This document shows, in pieces, positions 21,803-32,800 of a stretch of DNA of 64,000 nt. A model generated the notes under the pieces. The model saw only the letters and a list, made by a program, of their open reading frames with translations. It had not been told where the DNA came from and searched no databases. Every line of letters begins with the position of its first letter. Position 1 is the first letter of the stretch. The position numbers and the translations under genes are program-made. This DNA is from Bursaphelenchus xylophilus (Eukaryota; Nematoda; Chromadorea; Rhabditida; Aphelenchoididae): assembly GCA_904066235.2 (NCBI GenBank), contig CAJFCV020000006.1:10664001-10728000 (forward strand), given 5' to 3'.

Positions 21803-24800
21803 CTACACCCTGAGTGTTTCCTTGTACTTTTTGCCCATCAACAACCTCGACATGTCATATTTTCGGACATTATTTGTCATATACGCCATTTCCATCGCCT
21901 TTTCCGAGTACAATTTTCCGGCGGCGATGCCCATTTGTGCTCCATAATTGGCGAAGCCGCTCATTGTGTAAAAGTTCTTGAATTGGAGATGATCTCCGAG
22001 GATTGGGGCGTCATCGAAGGTGTTCACGTCCTCGTAGCTGGCCCACGCGTTCATGACGTGCGCGTTCTTGAACGAGGGGATTCGATGGCACAGAACTGGC
22101 CAGATTTGTTGATGGAAGTAGTCGTAGTTCACATCCAAATTACTATGGTCAATTTTGGCATCTTCTTCCTGAAAATTTTTGAGGGTAAAATACGGATCTC
22201 CGCTGAATTTGGGCTTCAACATTATTATTACAGTAGCAAGTTCGAACCTAAAGTAATATAAAAATTGATGAATTTTGGGGGTTTTGATGGATTTAGCGGT
22301 TCGAAATGATTTAAATTGCGGTTTTAGTCTATTCAACTGGTGATACGACAGCCCAAATCTTTTTTGGAGACAAAATTTTTTTCTAAATTGTCATGGATAA
22401 TATAAGAAAATTGATTTTTGGATGCTTCTAAGTGTCTATAGAACTTGATAAAAAATTTTTGTGTCGTTAGGAGGATTTTAATGCAGTGGCGGACCTGATC
22501 CATTGGCAGAAAACGTTCCATTTTGCATCCGGGAAGTATCACAAACGCAGCAAAATAGATCCCTCTAATGTAAAAAAACTCCGTTTTCTAGACTGTGCCT
22601 TTTCCCTCAAAAAAGGAGCGGGCGCGCTTTTGAAATCGGAATTTTTTCACTTGGAGATATTTTGCTGCGTTTTTGATACGTCCCGGATGCAAAATGGCAC
22701 GTTGTTTGCCACTGGATCAGATCCGCCATTGCATTAAAAAATCCTCCCATCGCCACACAAGATTATTATCAAGTTCTATGGACACTTAACCCTTTCCGGA
22801 CGAGTCGGCACCTCCATGCAGAAATGAAAGAGGGTACCCTACTGAGTAACGGCATAATAGTGGTTCAGCCCATCGAAGCGTTATTTGGGACTTATGACAA
22901 AAAATGTCCTAAAAAGTACCCCCAGTTGACATAACCCTTATAAAATTTAGCTAACGACCTGTAAATTAGAAACTACCCCTAAGGTAAAGTCTAACACTCC
23001 TACTACTGTTACATCCAAGAACTGTCCAAATTGGACCACTACGGGATTAGTTATCGACTTTTGGAAATTGAATTTTAAATTTCGACCAATTTTTGGCCCA
23101 AAATTGAGTATATCTTCCGCCGGAATCAACCATTTCAGTCTAAATGTGGTTTTCTGAATCTAGAGTGACGCTAGCTTCTTCCCAGAATGTTTCCAGAAAA
23201 AACCTATAGAGCACGTTTCTGTAAAAAGCAAAAAAGTTGAAAACGTAAAGGTTTCACCGTATAAAATGTCGCCGCAAGCCGAAAAGGGTCGGGCGCAGCT
23301 CGAAAGGCGAAAATAATATTTTTTCTTCGAAAAATCTTATTTTAGTGTCGACAAGCTGAATTCAGATGAAATACAGACAGACAGAGCACGCAAACATTAA
23401 CTCAATGTCATTTTAATATTTTTAATGCGTTTTCAGGCAATTTCATTGGATTTTTCTTAGTTTCACACTAAAATAGTATTTCTCAAAAAAATGTATATTA
23501 TTTTCGCCTTTCGAGCTGCGCCCGACCCTTCTCGGCTTGCGGCGACATTTTATACGGTGAAACCTTTACGCTTTCAACCTTTTCGCTTTTTACAGAAACG
23601 TGCCCTGTAGGTTTTTTCTGGAAACATTCTGGGAAGAAGCTAGCGTCACTCTAGATTCAGAAAAACCACATTTAGACTGAAATGGTTGATTCCGGCGGAA
23701 GATATACTCAATTTTGGGCCAAAAATTGGTCGAAATTTAAAATTCAATTTCCAAAAGTCGATAACTAATCCCGTAGTGGTCCGATTTGGACAGTTCTTGG
23801 ATGTAACAGTAGTAGGAGTGTTAGACTTTAACTTAGGGGTAGTTTCTAATTTACAGGTCGTTAGCAAAATTTTATAAGGGTTATGTCAACTGGGGGTACT
23901 TTTTAGGACATTTTTTGTCATAAGTCCCAAATAACGCTTCGATGGGCTGAACCACTATTATGCCGTTACTCAGTAGGGTACCCTCTTTCATTTCTGCATG
24001 GAGGTGCCGACTCGTCCGGAAAGGGTTAAAAGAATCTAAAACTCAATTTTCTTATATTATCCATGACAATTTAGAAAAAAAATTGTCTCAAAAAAAGATT
24101 TGGGCTGTTGTATCACCAGTTGAATAGACTAAAACCACCATTTAAATCCATTCGAACCACTAAATCCATCAAAAACCCCAAAATTCATCAATTTTTATAT
24201 TACTTTAGGTTCGAACTTGCCAAAACTGCCTCAAAAAAACTTCAAACCATCTCAAATCTTTATCAACATCATCGAATCTCTCTATACTACCATTATTTTT
24301 CTATTTCAATCAAACTTTTTTCAAAAATTATATTCACCATGAGGTCAAATTTCATCTCCAATATACCTTCTCCCCTCTCTCAAACTCACTTTACTCGGTT
24401 TCTTTCCGCAAATAAACGAGTATCCCGGCTGATAGGGCCAGCAAAACACGCCGCTTGGGTCATTTAAGGCCGGCATTTCCAGGGCCGGGACGTCTGGTGC
24501 ATGTACAACAAAATATTGTCGTTTTCTGGCCTCAATCGGGACGGGAACCGCCAGACCTCCTATTCCTTTGCCGATCCCGGCCATTTGCGAGATTTCGCCG
24601 GCCCAGGGGCCGGCCGCGTTGATGAGTCGGTAGAAATTGATGGGTCTTGAGGAAGCGCCGGTCATTTTCGGCTGCACCACTACACCTGCCATCGTCTTTC
24701 GGGTCTCCAAAATGTCGTCGGCATCCGGATCGCGGCCCTGTGGGTTCGAATAGAGAGCAGGCTGGCGGAATTTGAAGTCTTCGACTCTGCCCTGGAAGGA

Positions 24801-26800
24801 AAATTTGGGGAAATACCAAAATAATGGGGAAAATAGCAAAAATTCAAAATTTTAGGTAATAAATTTTTTTAAAACGCAACTATTTACCAAAAACAAAAAA
24901 ATTAACTAATTTCAGGTCATTTCAAGCCCAGTAAAAACATTTTCAATAATCTAAAACAAAAATTCCCACCAAAATCGGCAAAAATTATATTATCCATGAC
25001 AAAAAAATCAAAATCTTCAAATTTCCATCAAAAAATCGGGGAGATGAACCTGATATAACCTTCATAAGTCCATAAAGCACCTTTACAACGTATTTTCATC
25101 CCTTATTTCCACAAAAATTTTCAAAAATCATCTTAAAATCCCAAAATATCCCTACCTGATAGTAGTCCACGCCCAAAGTGATATTCTTTTCCCTTAGAGC
25201 TCCCAAAAATTCCCACGGATCGAAGAATCCTTCGTTTTCCAGGCCATACGTCACTGCGAAAACACCATCAAAGTTCATGAATGGGAATTTTTGTTCAGCT
25301 TCATCTTTGGAGTAAAAAGCAACTTTTACCCCGTGGGATCTGAAAAAAAAGTTTGTAAAATACGTCAATATACAGTTTTATTTAATTTTGAACTATTTAC
25401 GATGCATTTCAATCCAAGTTTCTCTAAAAATTAAAAACAAAAAAATATTGTACAACATACATTTGCATTTTCCAAGTCTCTTTGAGTTGATCGGCGGATT
25501 CTTGACTTGTCGCGAAGTGCATAAAGCCACAAGGATGAAACGAGAGCTTTGGCGGCTCACTATCTGCAAAAAATTATATTATCCATGAGGCTGATATCAA
25601 GTATAAGATAATTTTTCGCTGGAGATTAGATGAAAATGATATCTCACCCAAGACTCTCAAATGTTGATCGGCATGCCTTAAGAATTCGGCCGAAAACATT
25701 GCCATATCCACCAGTTCTGGCTCTGAGAATTGTTGGGTGATCTCTCCACAAGACAACATTGATCGAGAAGTGGCGAACTAAAAACAGAATAACACTAATA
25801 TCAAAATACTCACCTTGTCAGGGTCTTCTATTACTGCAACGCTCAGATCTTCATCTCGGAACCAATTTTTTAAAAAGTATGCAGTTGATGATCCACTAAT
25901 CCCACCTCCAATGATAACAAAATCTGCTCGGAAAGGGAGAAGTTCGTAGTTCTGAATCTTCGACTTCATGTGTGCAATTGGATGGCGACGTTGCCAAGCG
26001 TCTTGCCGGGCCTGGAAAAGGAAATTTTGAAAAAAGTTATTTTGCTGGGTCATGGAAAATACAACCTGGAAAAAAGCTGAAAAATTGAAACCAATTTTAT
26101 TCGGTATTGTCAGGATTAGGTTCAAATACCCTTTGTTCTGCTAATTTGACGTTATTTCATCAGTTTACCACCAAATTCAATCAACGACGACGATTTTCCT
26201 AAGATCGGTCCATCAGATCGCATGGACAAGATAAAATGGATCATAACTACTTAAAATTATTAGCCCTCGCTCCAGCATTAATTTCCACAGAATCCGCAAA
26301 CTATAATACAACTAACTAACTATAAAATAGGCATGAACAACGTCTGACACTTCCAAAATACTCCTTTTTCTATTACTCTAGAGATTTAGCTGGCGGATAC
26401 GGAAAAATCGGTAAAAACTCCTCTAAACCACATTAAAACGACGTAAATGCAGATAGTCACTTCAAAAGATCGTAGAGCAAACCGCATCTAAGATTTCACA
26501 AAAAAATTCATCCATCTTCCGCATCAAACAATCAAAACTTTGTCTTGCCCATCTTTGTGCCTAAAATCAAAAGAAAAATAGTAAAATTCATACCTCTGCA
26601 TATCTCCTTCGTGCTCGTCTGTAGTCATAAGTCAGACCATGCCAAACTCTCTTGAACACATCTTCTCCAGGCTCATAATGCCGCTCATTCTCGTAATCCC
26701 TCCATTTTCGGACTGCACTAGCATGAATACCTCGATTTATTGCGACCGAGATGGAAGAACCGGTCGATATACTGCCAATGACGGCATTTCTGGCCAACAT
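21803..26800 (-). CDS. FOXRED1: FOXRED1-like FAD-dependent oxidoreductase
   Basis: Seven exons in phase: 26594-26800, 25814-26011, 25648-25777, 25461-25563, 25156-25339, 24390-24791, 21803-22168, giving 529 residues (human FOXRED1 has 486). In other animals the protein is a mitochondrial factor needed for complex I assembly. The start at 26800 gives a Ser/Arg-rich presequence fit for mitochondrial import, then the dinucleotide-binding motif VIIGGGISGSSTAY near residue 100. Further family features are SRSMLSCGEITQQFSEPE, NAAGPWAGEI, WPYQPGYSFICGKKP, then EEDAKIDHSNLDV, QQIWPVL, NAWASYEDVNTFDDAPILG and YTMSGFANYGAQ near the end. A longer in-frame start at 26893 would add residues coming from repeat-derived DNA, so I prefer 26800. 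The last intron is 2.2 kb and filled by foldback elements. Confidence 0.93.
22427..22787. mobile_element. Foldback element family B, copy 1
   Basis: A palindromic element centred near 22610. Its inner core begins CAGTGGCGGACCTGATCC near 22484 and ends with the complement near 22735; the outer flanks (AAGTGTC ... GACACTT) are also complementary. Related copies are at 55302-55557 and, truncated, at 63682-63785. No coding capacity. Confidence 0.75.
22786..24029. mobile_element. TTAA-flanked piggyBac-like foldback element
   Basis: Near-perfect inverted arms of about 530 bp (22790-23325 and 23503-24025) enclose a loop of about 175 bp. Both ends read TTAA followed by CCCTTTCCGGACGAG. A TTAA target and a terminal CCC are piggyBac hallmarks. 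No transposase is present, so it is a non-autonomous element. It lies in the last intron of FOXRED1. Confidence 0.8.
24797..25155. other. FOXRED1 intron
   Basis: A/T-rich intron with ATATTATCCATGACA-type phrases that recur in other introns of this gene (near 22390, 24055, 25570). Nothing else is seen. Confidence 0.4.
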
Positions 26801-27156
26801 CGACGTTTTGTGAGGATGAGCTGACCGAAATTCGACTTCAACTTCAAGATCTCTGCCGAAAATAATATTTTTGCTTTTCCGAGCTGCGCCCACACTTCCG
26901 CAGATTTTACGGTCATTTTATACGAAAAAGAATGAAATCGCGGAATTTGAAAGAATATTGAATCTAAATGCGGGACATGCGTGGATTATGCATTGAAATT
27001 CAATATTTTTTATTTCTTTTTAGCACAAAAGAAAACATGATCTGAATTGAGATTATATTGTACTTGACTCATGAATATTCAAAATAATCCCAAAGAAACC
27101 TGCTTTACCATAGGCTGATCGAATAATTGGTCTTGCACAGACTTCTCCATTGTATC
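26801..27156. promoter_or_regulatory. Divergent promoter region between FOXRED1 and the small secreted gene
   Basis: The two genes diverge with starts 356 bp apart, so this interval must hold at least one promoter. Positions 26855-26945 resemble the interior of the TTAA foldback (AAAATAATATTTTT, CCGAGCTGCGCCC, CATTTTATACG), so part of the upstream region seems repeat-derived. Acceptor-like CAG sequences end at 26821 (minus) and 27140 (plus). Confidence 0.5.
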
Positions 27157-27797
27157 ATGCTTCTGAGAATTCATGTTTTGGCAGTGTTTGCTGTGATCTG
27201 TCTAGTTGCTTTACTTGAGTCGGTACCTAACCAAGAGGGTAATATAAAACCGGTCAGAAGTAAGTTTACGGTGACGGTACGAGTATCATGTAAAATGCAT
27301 TTGATAGAGTTGGAGTTTAGCTTTCATTTGATATGAAATTTCAAGTCATTTTAAGGTTTATCCTATTGGTAATAAGCAAAATATTACCTTAGTCATCAAA
27401 AGGTACTTAAGTATCTTAAAAGTGCTAAAAAGCAGTAATATTGACAAGAACTGGCCGTGAAATGATATTATCTCGATAGAATGGAGCTTTAGCTTAGATC
27501 CGACACCAATTTTGTCCCCCTTATAGCTCAATTTTATTTGGAAAACTGAGTTTTTTCAAAAACGCCCTTTCATTTTTAGCATATACTCCAAGTCCTCGCC
27601 ACCCAGTACCAGCTCATCCAACAACCAAAAAAATCGTCCGAAAGCCTCATCCACAGACTCGTCGCACCACTAGGCCTTTTGCTTCTCCTAGACTTAAAGG
27701 CCAACCGAGATTTTTAGCTGATTTGTCCGATGAAGACGATATTCAAGTAAATGTGGTGTTAAAGAAGAAGAAACATAACCATTTGGCTTTGGAGTAA
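27157..27797 (+). CDS. Small secreted basic protein, two exons, function unknown
   Basis: Exons 27157-27259 and 27580-27797 join in phase 1 (donor A|GTAAGT, acceptor TTTTTAG) to 106 residues. Residues 1-21 are a hydrophobic signal peptide (MLLRIHVLAVFAVICLVALL). The rest is basic and Pro/Thr-rich, with pairs such as KK, RK and RR (TTKKIVRKPHPQTRRTTRP) then an acidic patch LADLSDEDD and a KKKKHNH run near the end. No family is recognised. Dibasic sites would allow cleavage into peptides, so a neuropeptide-like or structural secreted role is possible but not shown. An acceptor-like TTGCACAG ends 16 bases before the ATG, fitting trans-splicing. It diverges from FOXRED1. Confidence 0.7.
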
Positions 27798-28629
27798 TTA
27801 ACATTGACTTGTTCTGTGATAAACTTGATTTTAATACAACTACCAAGGATTTTTTAGTTGGTTTTAGCGATTTTTTTGAGAGAAATTGCCTTATTTTAGG
27901 TAAAAGGCTAAGATTTTTGAAGATTTTATGATTTTTTGGCCAGATTCTTTGGCAAAAATTAAAAGTAGATGTCATAAATGACGTCATAGACCTATCTGCT
28001 TTATACAGAACTCATTTTTAGGTAAAATACGGCTTGCGGAGCCTGTAGTATATTGGATTTGAACCAAATCTTCCACTCCAACAGTCGCAGGTTCGATCCC
28101 GCCCTTCAAAATTTTGGAAAAAATTGAAAGTCTTATACAAAATCTTCAAAACATTTTATCGGAAACCCTACAGGAACCCGCGAGAAAGTCGCCCGCACTG
28201 CCAGACAGGACTTCTTTTCGTGGAGTCACGCACATTCTCCTCCACCTCACGTGCCTGTACATTTCGAAAATCGCGCGCAACAAAAAATACTCGTGCTTTT
28301 TTACATCGCCGAGCACGGAAACGATAACTGGGCAGGGAAAACATGTTATACTAGTCTTTGAGCACACATTTGAGTAGTTTTTGAAAATTTTAAAAATAGA
28401 AAATTTTTTTTTTCTGAAAAAATTTTTGTTGTAAGTCGGTAGAATATGGTCTGAAAAATATGTTTGTAAAATACGGAAGACAAAAATTAACTTAGTTTCT
28501 CAAAAAATCCAAAAAATTTTAAAAACCAAAAATTGATGACAGTCTTTCCTGTGGCCAAAAAATTAATCGTATATGCCTCCAGAATGGCCTATGAAGCCCG
28601 TTTTTACCCCTAGGTCATCTTACTTTATT
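27798..28629. other. Intergenic spacer with tRNA-like fragment
   Basis: No gene is supported. The block 28150-28330 is less A/T-rich and open on both strands, but without splice or start context. The tRNA-like fragment is listed separately. Confidence 0.4.
28035..28108 (+). pseudogene. tRNA-like fragment (pol III boxes)
   Basis: TAGTATATTGG (28046-28056) resembles an internal A box and GGTTCGATCC (28090-28099) is a perfect B box. No acceptor stem pairs and the T stem is mismatched, so this is a decayed tRNA or tRNA-derived repeat at most. Confidence 0.3.
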
Positions 28630-29556
28630 AGTATTTTCATAAAGTGCATGGACATTTGTCACCCGCACCGTGCACAAAAAACACGCGATTTTGCACTGTG
28701 CATCTCGCATTTTTTGATTTTGCACCGTGCATCTCGCATTTTTTTAATTTTGCACCGGGCATTTTAAATTTTGTACTTTGCACTGTGCATTTTACGATTT
28801 TTTTGATTTTGCACCGTGCATTTCACTTTTTTTGCATTTTGCACAGTGCAGTTTATATATTTTTTTGATTTTGCACCGTGCATTTCATTTTTTATTTTTT
28901 TTGCACCGTGCATATCATATTTTTTTGTTTTGCACAGTGCATTTACCATTTTTTATTTTGCACAGTGCATTTACCATTTTTTATTTTGCACCGTGCATTT
29001 TCCGTTTTTTGACTTTGCACCGTGCATTTCACTTTTTTCTGATTTCGCACCGTGCATTTGACCTTTTTTGATTTTTGCACCGTGCATTTCACTTTTTTCT
29101 GATTTCGCACCGTGCATTTGACCTTTTTTGATTTTTGCACTGTGCATTTCATCTTTCTTGGATTTTGCACAGTGCATTTTCTGTTTTTTGACTTTGCACC
29201 GTGCATTTCAGGATTTTTTATTTCGCACCGTGCATTTGACCTTTTTTGATTTTTGCACTGTGCATTTTAATCTTTTTTGGATTTTGCACCGTGCATTTTA
29301 CCATTTTTTATTTTTCACTGTGCATTTTCCATTTTTTGAATTTGCACCGTGCACCAGAAACATCGCCGCGACATAAGCTTTTTTCAACTGCGTCGCTGCG
29401 GCTTTGCTAAAAACTGTACCGTGCAAACATTTTTTTGTGTTTTGCACTGTGCAAAAAGACAAAAATGCACTGTGCGCCAGCGACAAGCGTGGGAAAACGT
29501 TGAAAATGCACTGTGCGAAAGAGGAAAAAAATGTCCATGCACTTTATGAAAATACT
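28630..29556. mobile_element. Inverted-repeat-bounded GCACNGTGC dyad array 4
   Basis: Perfect 28-bp inverted repeats at 28630-28657 and 29529-29556 (outer end AGTATTTTCATAAAGTGC) enclose about thirty GCACNGTGC dyads, mostly GCACCGTGCATTT with a ~28-32 bp step. A diverged non-array insert with GC-richer sequence sits near 29360-29420. There is no ORF apart from repeat artefacts. A partial copy of the terminal sequence, TTTTCATAAAGTGC, recurs near 31510 beside more dyads. It lies between the small secreted gene and the CEH-14 3' end. Confidence 0.8.
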
Positions 29557-29760
29557 TAACATGTACATTTGCTTAGTTTTTCAAAAATTCGAAAAATTTT
29601 AAAATTTTGAAAAATGATGACAAATTGGGTTTTGCTGCCAAAAAATCGGTCGAAAAGAGCGTCAAATTTGCCTGTTTGAGATTGTCTATCATTTAGTATC
29701 ACATTTCCCTCAAAAAACGTTCAAAAACTCCGAATTTTTAGCAGTTATCTTCTAGGCGGT

Positions 29761-29766
29761 TTATTA
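29761..29766 (-). promoter_or_regulatory. Poly(A) signal AATAAA of ceh-14
   Basis: AATAAA on the minus strand about 57 bases after the stop codon at 29823. Confidence 0.65.
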
Positions 29767-29822
29767 GAGATGATGTACAATATATAATATAATAATCAAA
29801 GGTTCAAATATTCATAACGACT

Positions 29823-32800
29823 TTAGTGCGAATACGGTGGCATTCCGGGATGAGGCATGAGGGGCATGTGATGTGTGGGCATGGGTGGGAGGCCGTGATG
29901 CGGGCCGCATTGCTGCCCCATGCCCATCATGTTCGAGTGGGGCAGGGGGAGGGGGAGGGGGCTGACGTCGCCGTACATCGAGTGCTCCGCCGGATGCGAC
30001 ATCATGTGCGGCATGCCCATCAGGGACTGGGAGAGCTGGGGGTCGGTGTTGGCGCACATGTAGCCCGTCTCTTCGGAGGGATACCGCGACAACGGCGTCC
30101 ACGCCGCCGACGCCGTCTGGCAATCGTATTGCAGGTCGTTGGGATGCATGTCCAGGTCCGACGAGTTCTCCATGAAGCTGGCGGAGCCGTAGAGCGGCGA
30201 TCTCGACACCAGACTCTCGTCGTTGCTCCCACTATCGCTGTCGATTGTCCGACTGAACAACTGTTGTGTGCTGCAGTTCGCCGAAGAGGGCCATCGTCGA
30301 TTCGCGTCCTTCTTCAGCCTCTTCTCTTTGGCGCGCCGGTTCTGGAACCACACCTGCACCACGCGCATGTCCAGGCCGGTCTCGGCGGCGAGCTGCTCGC
30401 GGATGTGGCGCGCCGGCTTCGAGCTGGCCTGATACGCCTGCTTCAGGGTTTCCAGGGATTTGGCGGAGATCGTGGTGCGAGGTCGTTTGTTCGAACAGTC
30501 CATTTCGGCTTCTGCAAGGATAATTTTATTAGAAATTGTTGGAAATTTTGAAAAATTTTGATTTTTTCCTCGAAAAAGTGAGAAATTTTAAAATCTCAAA
30601 AAAATTTTTTTAACAGTAATTACTATTTAAAAAGCCATAAAAAAGTAAAAAAACACCCTCAAGTTTCCTCAAAAAAAATTTCACCCCAAAAAAGTTACAA
30701 AAACTACAGTAACCCCAAGATTTTTCAAAAAATCCCAAAATCCCCAAATCCCGGAAAATCCACAAAATCCCGCTCGGATTTCCTTTAGCCCCACGGTTGA
30801 GATGTGGATTCGAGTGGTGCAGTCTCCCCACGGCCGCACACTTATATATCCCCATCGGGCGGAGGGCCCCCGAGGGCGGGAAGAAAGCCACGTCCGGAGG
30901 GAAACGGAGCGAGGTGGGAAAAGGGCGTGCGAAACGCCGCCAAGACATGGATGTAAAAACAGGCAGAGAGGTGTAAAAACCCCCACCCCGGCTTCCACGA
31001 TGATCCGCAACCCTTGGACGGTAATCCGGGGAGAAGCCCCCACCCGGATTAGGAGGATTTGGAAAAGCCGAAAAGTTGAGGTCAAGGATCAATGTTCGAG
31101 GAGTCAGCATGCGGAGATTACAGTGTTAAGAGTCTCATAATTACAGAGTAATCCTAGATCTCCACATGAAATTTGACAAAACGCCGAAAATTCAAAAAAA
31201 TCAGCAAAAAACTCCGAAAAACATCAAAAAAGTCTCAAAAAGCTTAAAAATTCGGCTTAAAACACAGAAAACAGAGTTTGTAAAATACGAGGAATCATGT
31301 GTATGTCTTTTCTTATAATTTCAAATATCAGCAATGCCTTCTTCTCAAAAGAATGCAGCAAAAATTTTCAAGAAGCTCTATTTTTCCCTTATTTCATTGT
31401 AAAACAAGCAAATTTTGCCTGAATTTAACAAACAAACCAGAAAACCGTATTCTACCCGCTCCTTGGTTTGTCAGACATCATTACACATACACATACTCGA
31501 ATAATTGCATTTTCATAAAGTGCGTATACTTTTTTTTGCCTTTTATTTACGGACGCGCAGTGCAGTTTGCCTTCTACTTTGTTTGTAGCTCGCGCACCGT
31601 GCATTTGGCGGCTTTTTCAAGTTTGCACTGTGCGAATGACTCATTTTATACGATGAAACATGTTCCATCGTATAAAATGTGACCTAAATCATGATGCTTA
31701 GGATCACTGTAAAGTCTGACAAGTCTATCCAACGATTTCACTTTAAATTTTCCAATTTCATCAAGGGCGACATCTTATACGATGAAACATGTGCCATCGT
31801 ATAAAATGTCACCGAAACCATGATGTTTAAAATTACTGTAAAGTATGACAAGTCTAAATTTTGGTTTCCCTTGAAATTGTCCGATTTCGGCAAATGTGAC
31901 ACTTTATACGCTGATACATGTTCCATCGTATAAAATGTCCCCTAAGCCGTAATGTTAAAAATTACTGTAAATTCTGACAAGTCTACCGTATGATTTCATG
32001 TCTAATTGTCCAATTTCCGCAAAGGCGACATTTTATACGATGAAACATGTTCCATCGTATAAAATTTCACCTAAACTGCAATGTTTATCTTCACTGTGAA
32101 TTTTCACAAGTCTACCTAATGATTTCACTTTTAGTTGTCCAATTTCCGTCAAGGCGACATGTCATACGATGAAACATGTTCCATCGTATAAAATGTCACC
32201 TGATCCGTCTTCCTCCCCCTCGTTCATGCAGTTACCGGATTCCGCGAATCCGTTCATCAAAAAAATTCAAATCTGGTTCTGAGGGATTAATGGCGTGCAA
32301 AACGCCACACGCCCTAAGGGGATTTGCCGCAAAACACATGGCCAATGGGGGGCGGATTAGAGACGACGCTAATCCCGGATATGATGGGACGTTGCCGGAT
32401 GTGCTCTGTGTACACCTTCGCGTTGCCGAAGCGGCCGGAAGAGCGGGCCCGCGGATTATCCGGCCGCGGCCGATGGAGCGGCCCGCAAAGTGGAGGCGGA
32501 AGGGACCGCAGAGGCCGTTGGCCTTCCCCGGCTTAACCATTGTTCCACCCTAATCCGCCCGCTAAGAGAGAGAGCGGGGGGATTTACAATCGCACGGCTA
32601 CACGCGCTCAAATATCATGGTATATTACACTTGTGGCATTCGCGAATGCAAACGCTGTAGGGCGGATTAGCAGCGAGTTTGGTGGGGATTAGGGTTGGGG
32701 GGAAAAAAAGCCTTAACTTTTTTTTATTCGCGGACGCGGACGATCAGCGCGCGCTGTCCTCGAGCTTGGCGTACGCTGGGAGTATATATCAGTCTGTCGG

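Larger units (their letters stand above)
22240..24217. repeat. Outer inverted duplication of FOXRED1 intron sequence
   Basis: About 175 bp at 22240-22420 (including the intron 3' part) is repeated in inverted orientation at about 24040-24217, with only scattered differences. The two copies enclose the two foldback elements listed separately, so the whole segment can fold into one long hairpin. Confidence 0.8.

Noticed and set aside
22169..22336. Upstream in-frame extension of the last FOXRED1 exon
   Set aside because: A TTTTCAG acceptor at 22169 joins in phase to the previous exon and restores the family sequence; the extension is intron sequence.
28035..28108. A functional tRNA gene
   Set aside because: A and B boxes are present but acceptor and T stems do not pair; kept only as a low-confidence tRNA-like fragment.
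28665..29518. CRISPR-like look of the dyad arrays (short palindromic repeat, ~22-bp spacers)
   Set aside because: The repeat is only 9-10 bp, the spacers are low-complexity A/T and not unique, the host is a eukaryote with introns, and no cas-like gene is near.
29826..30551. 241-residue plus-strand ORF
   Set aside because: Antisense shadow of the CEH-14 homeodomain exon.
30610..31110. 166-residue minus-strand ORF over the GC-rich block
   Set aside because: No family resemblance; composition explains the open frame; a TATA box inside suggests regulatory DNA.
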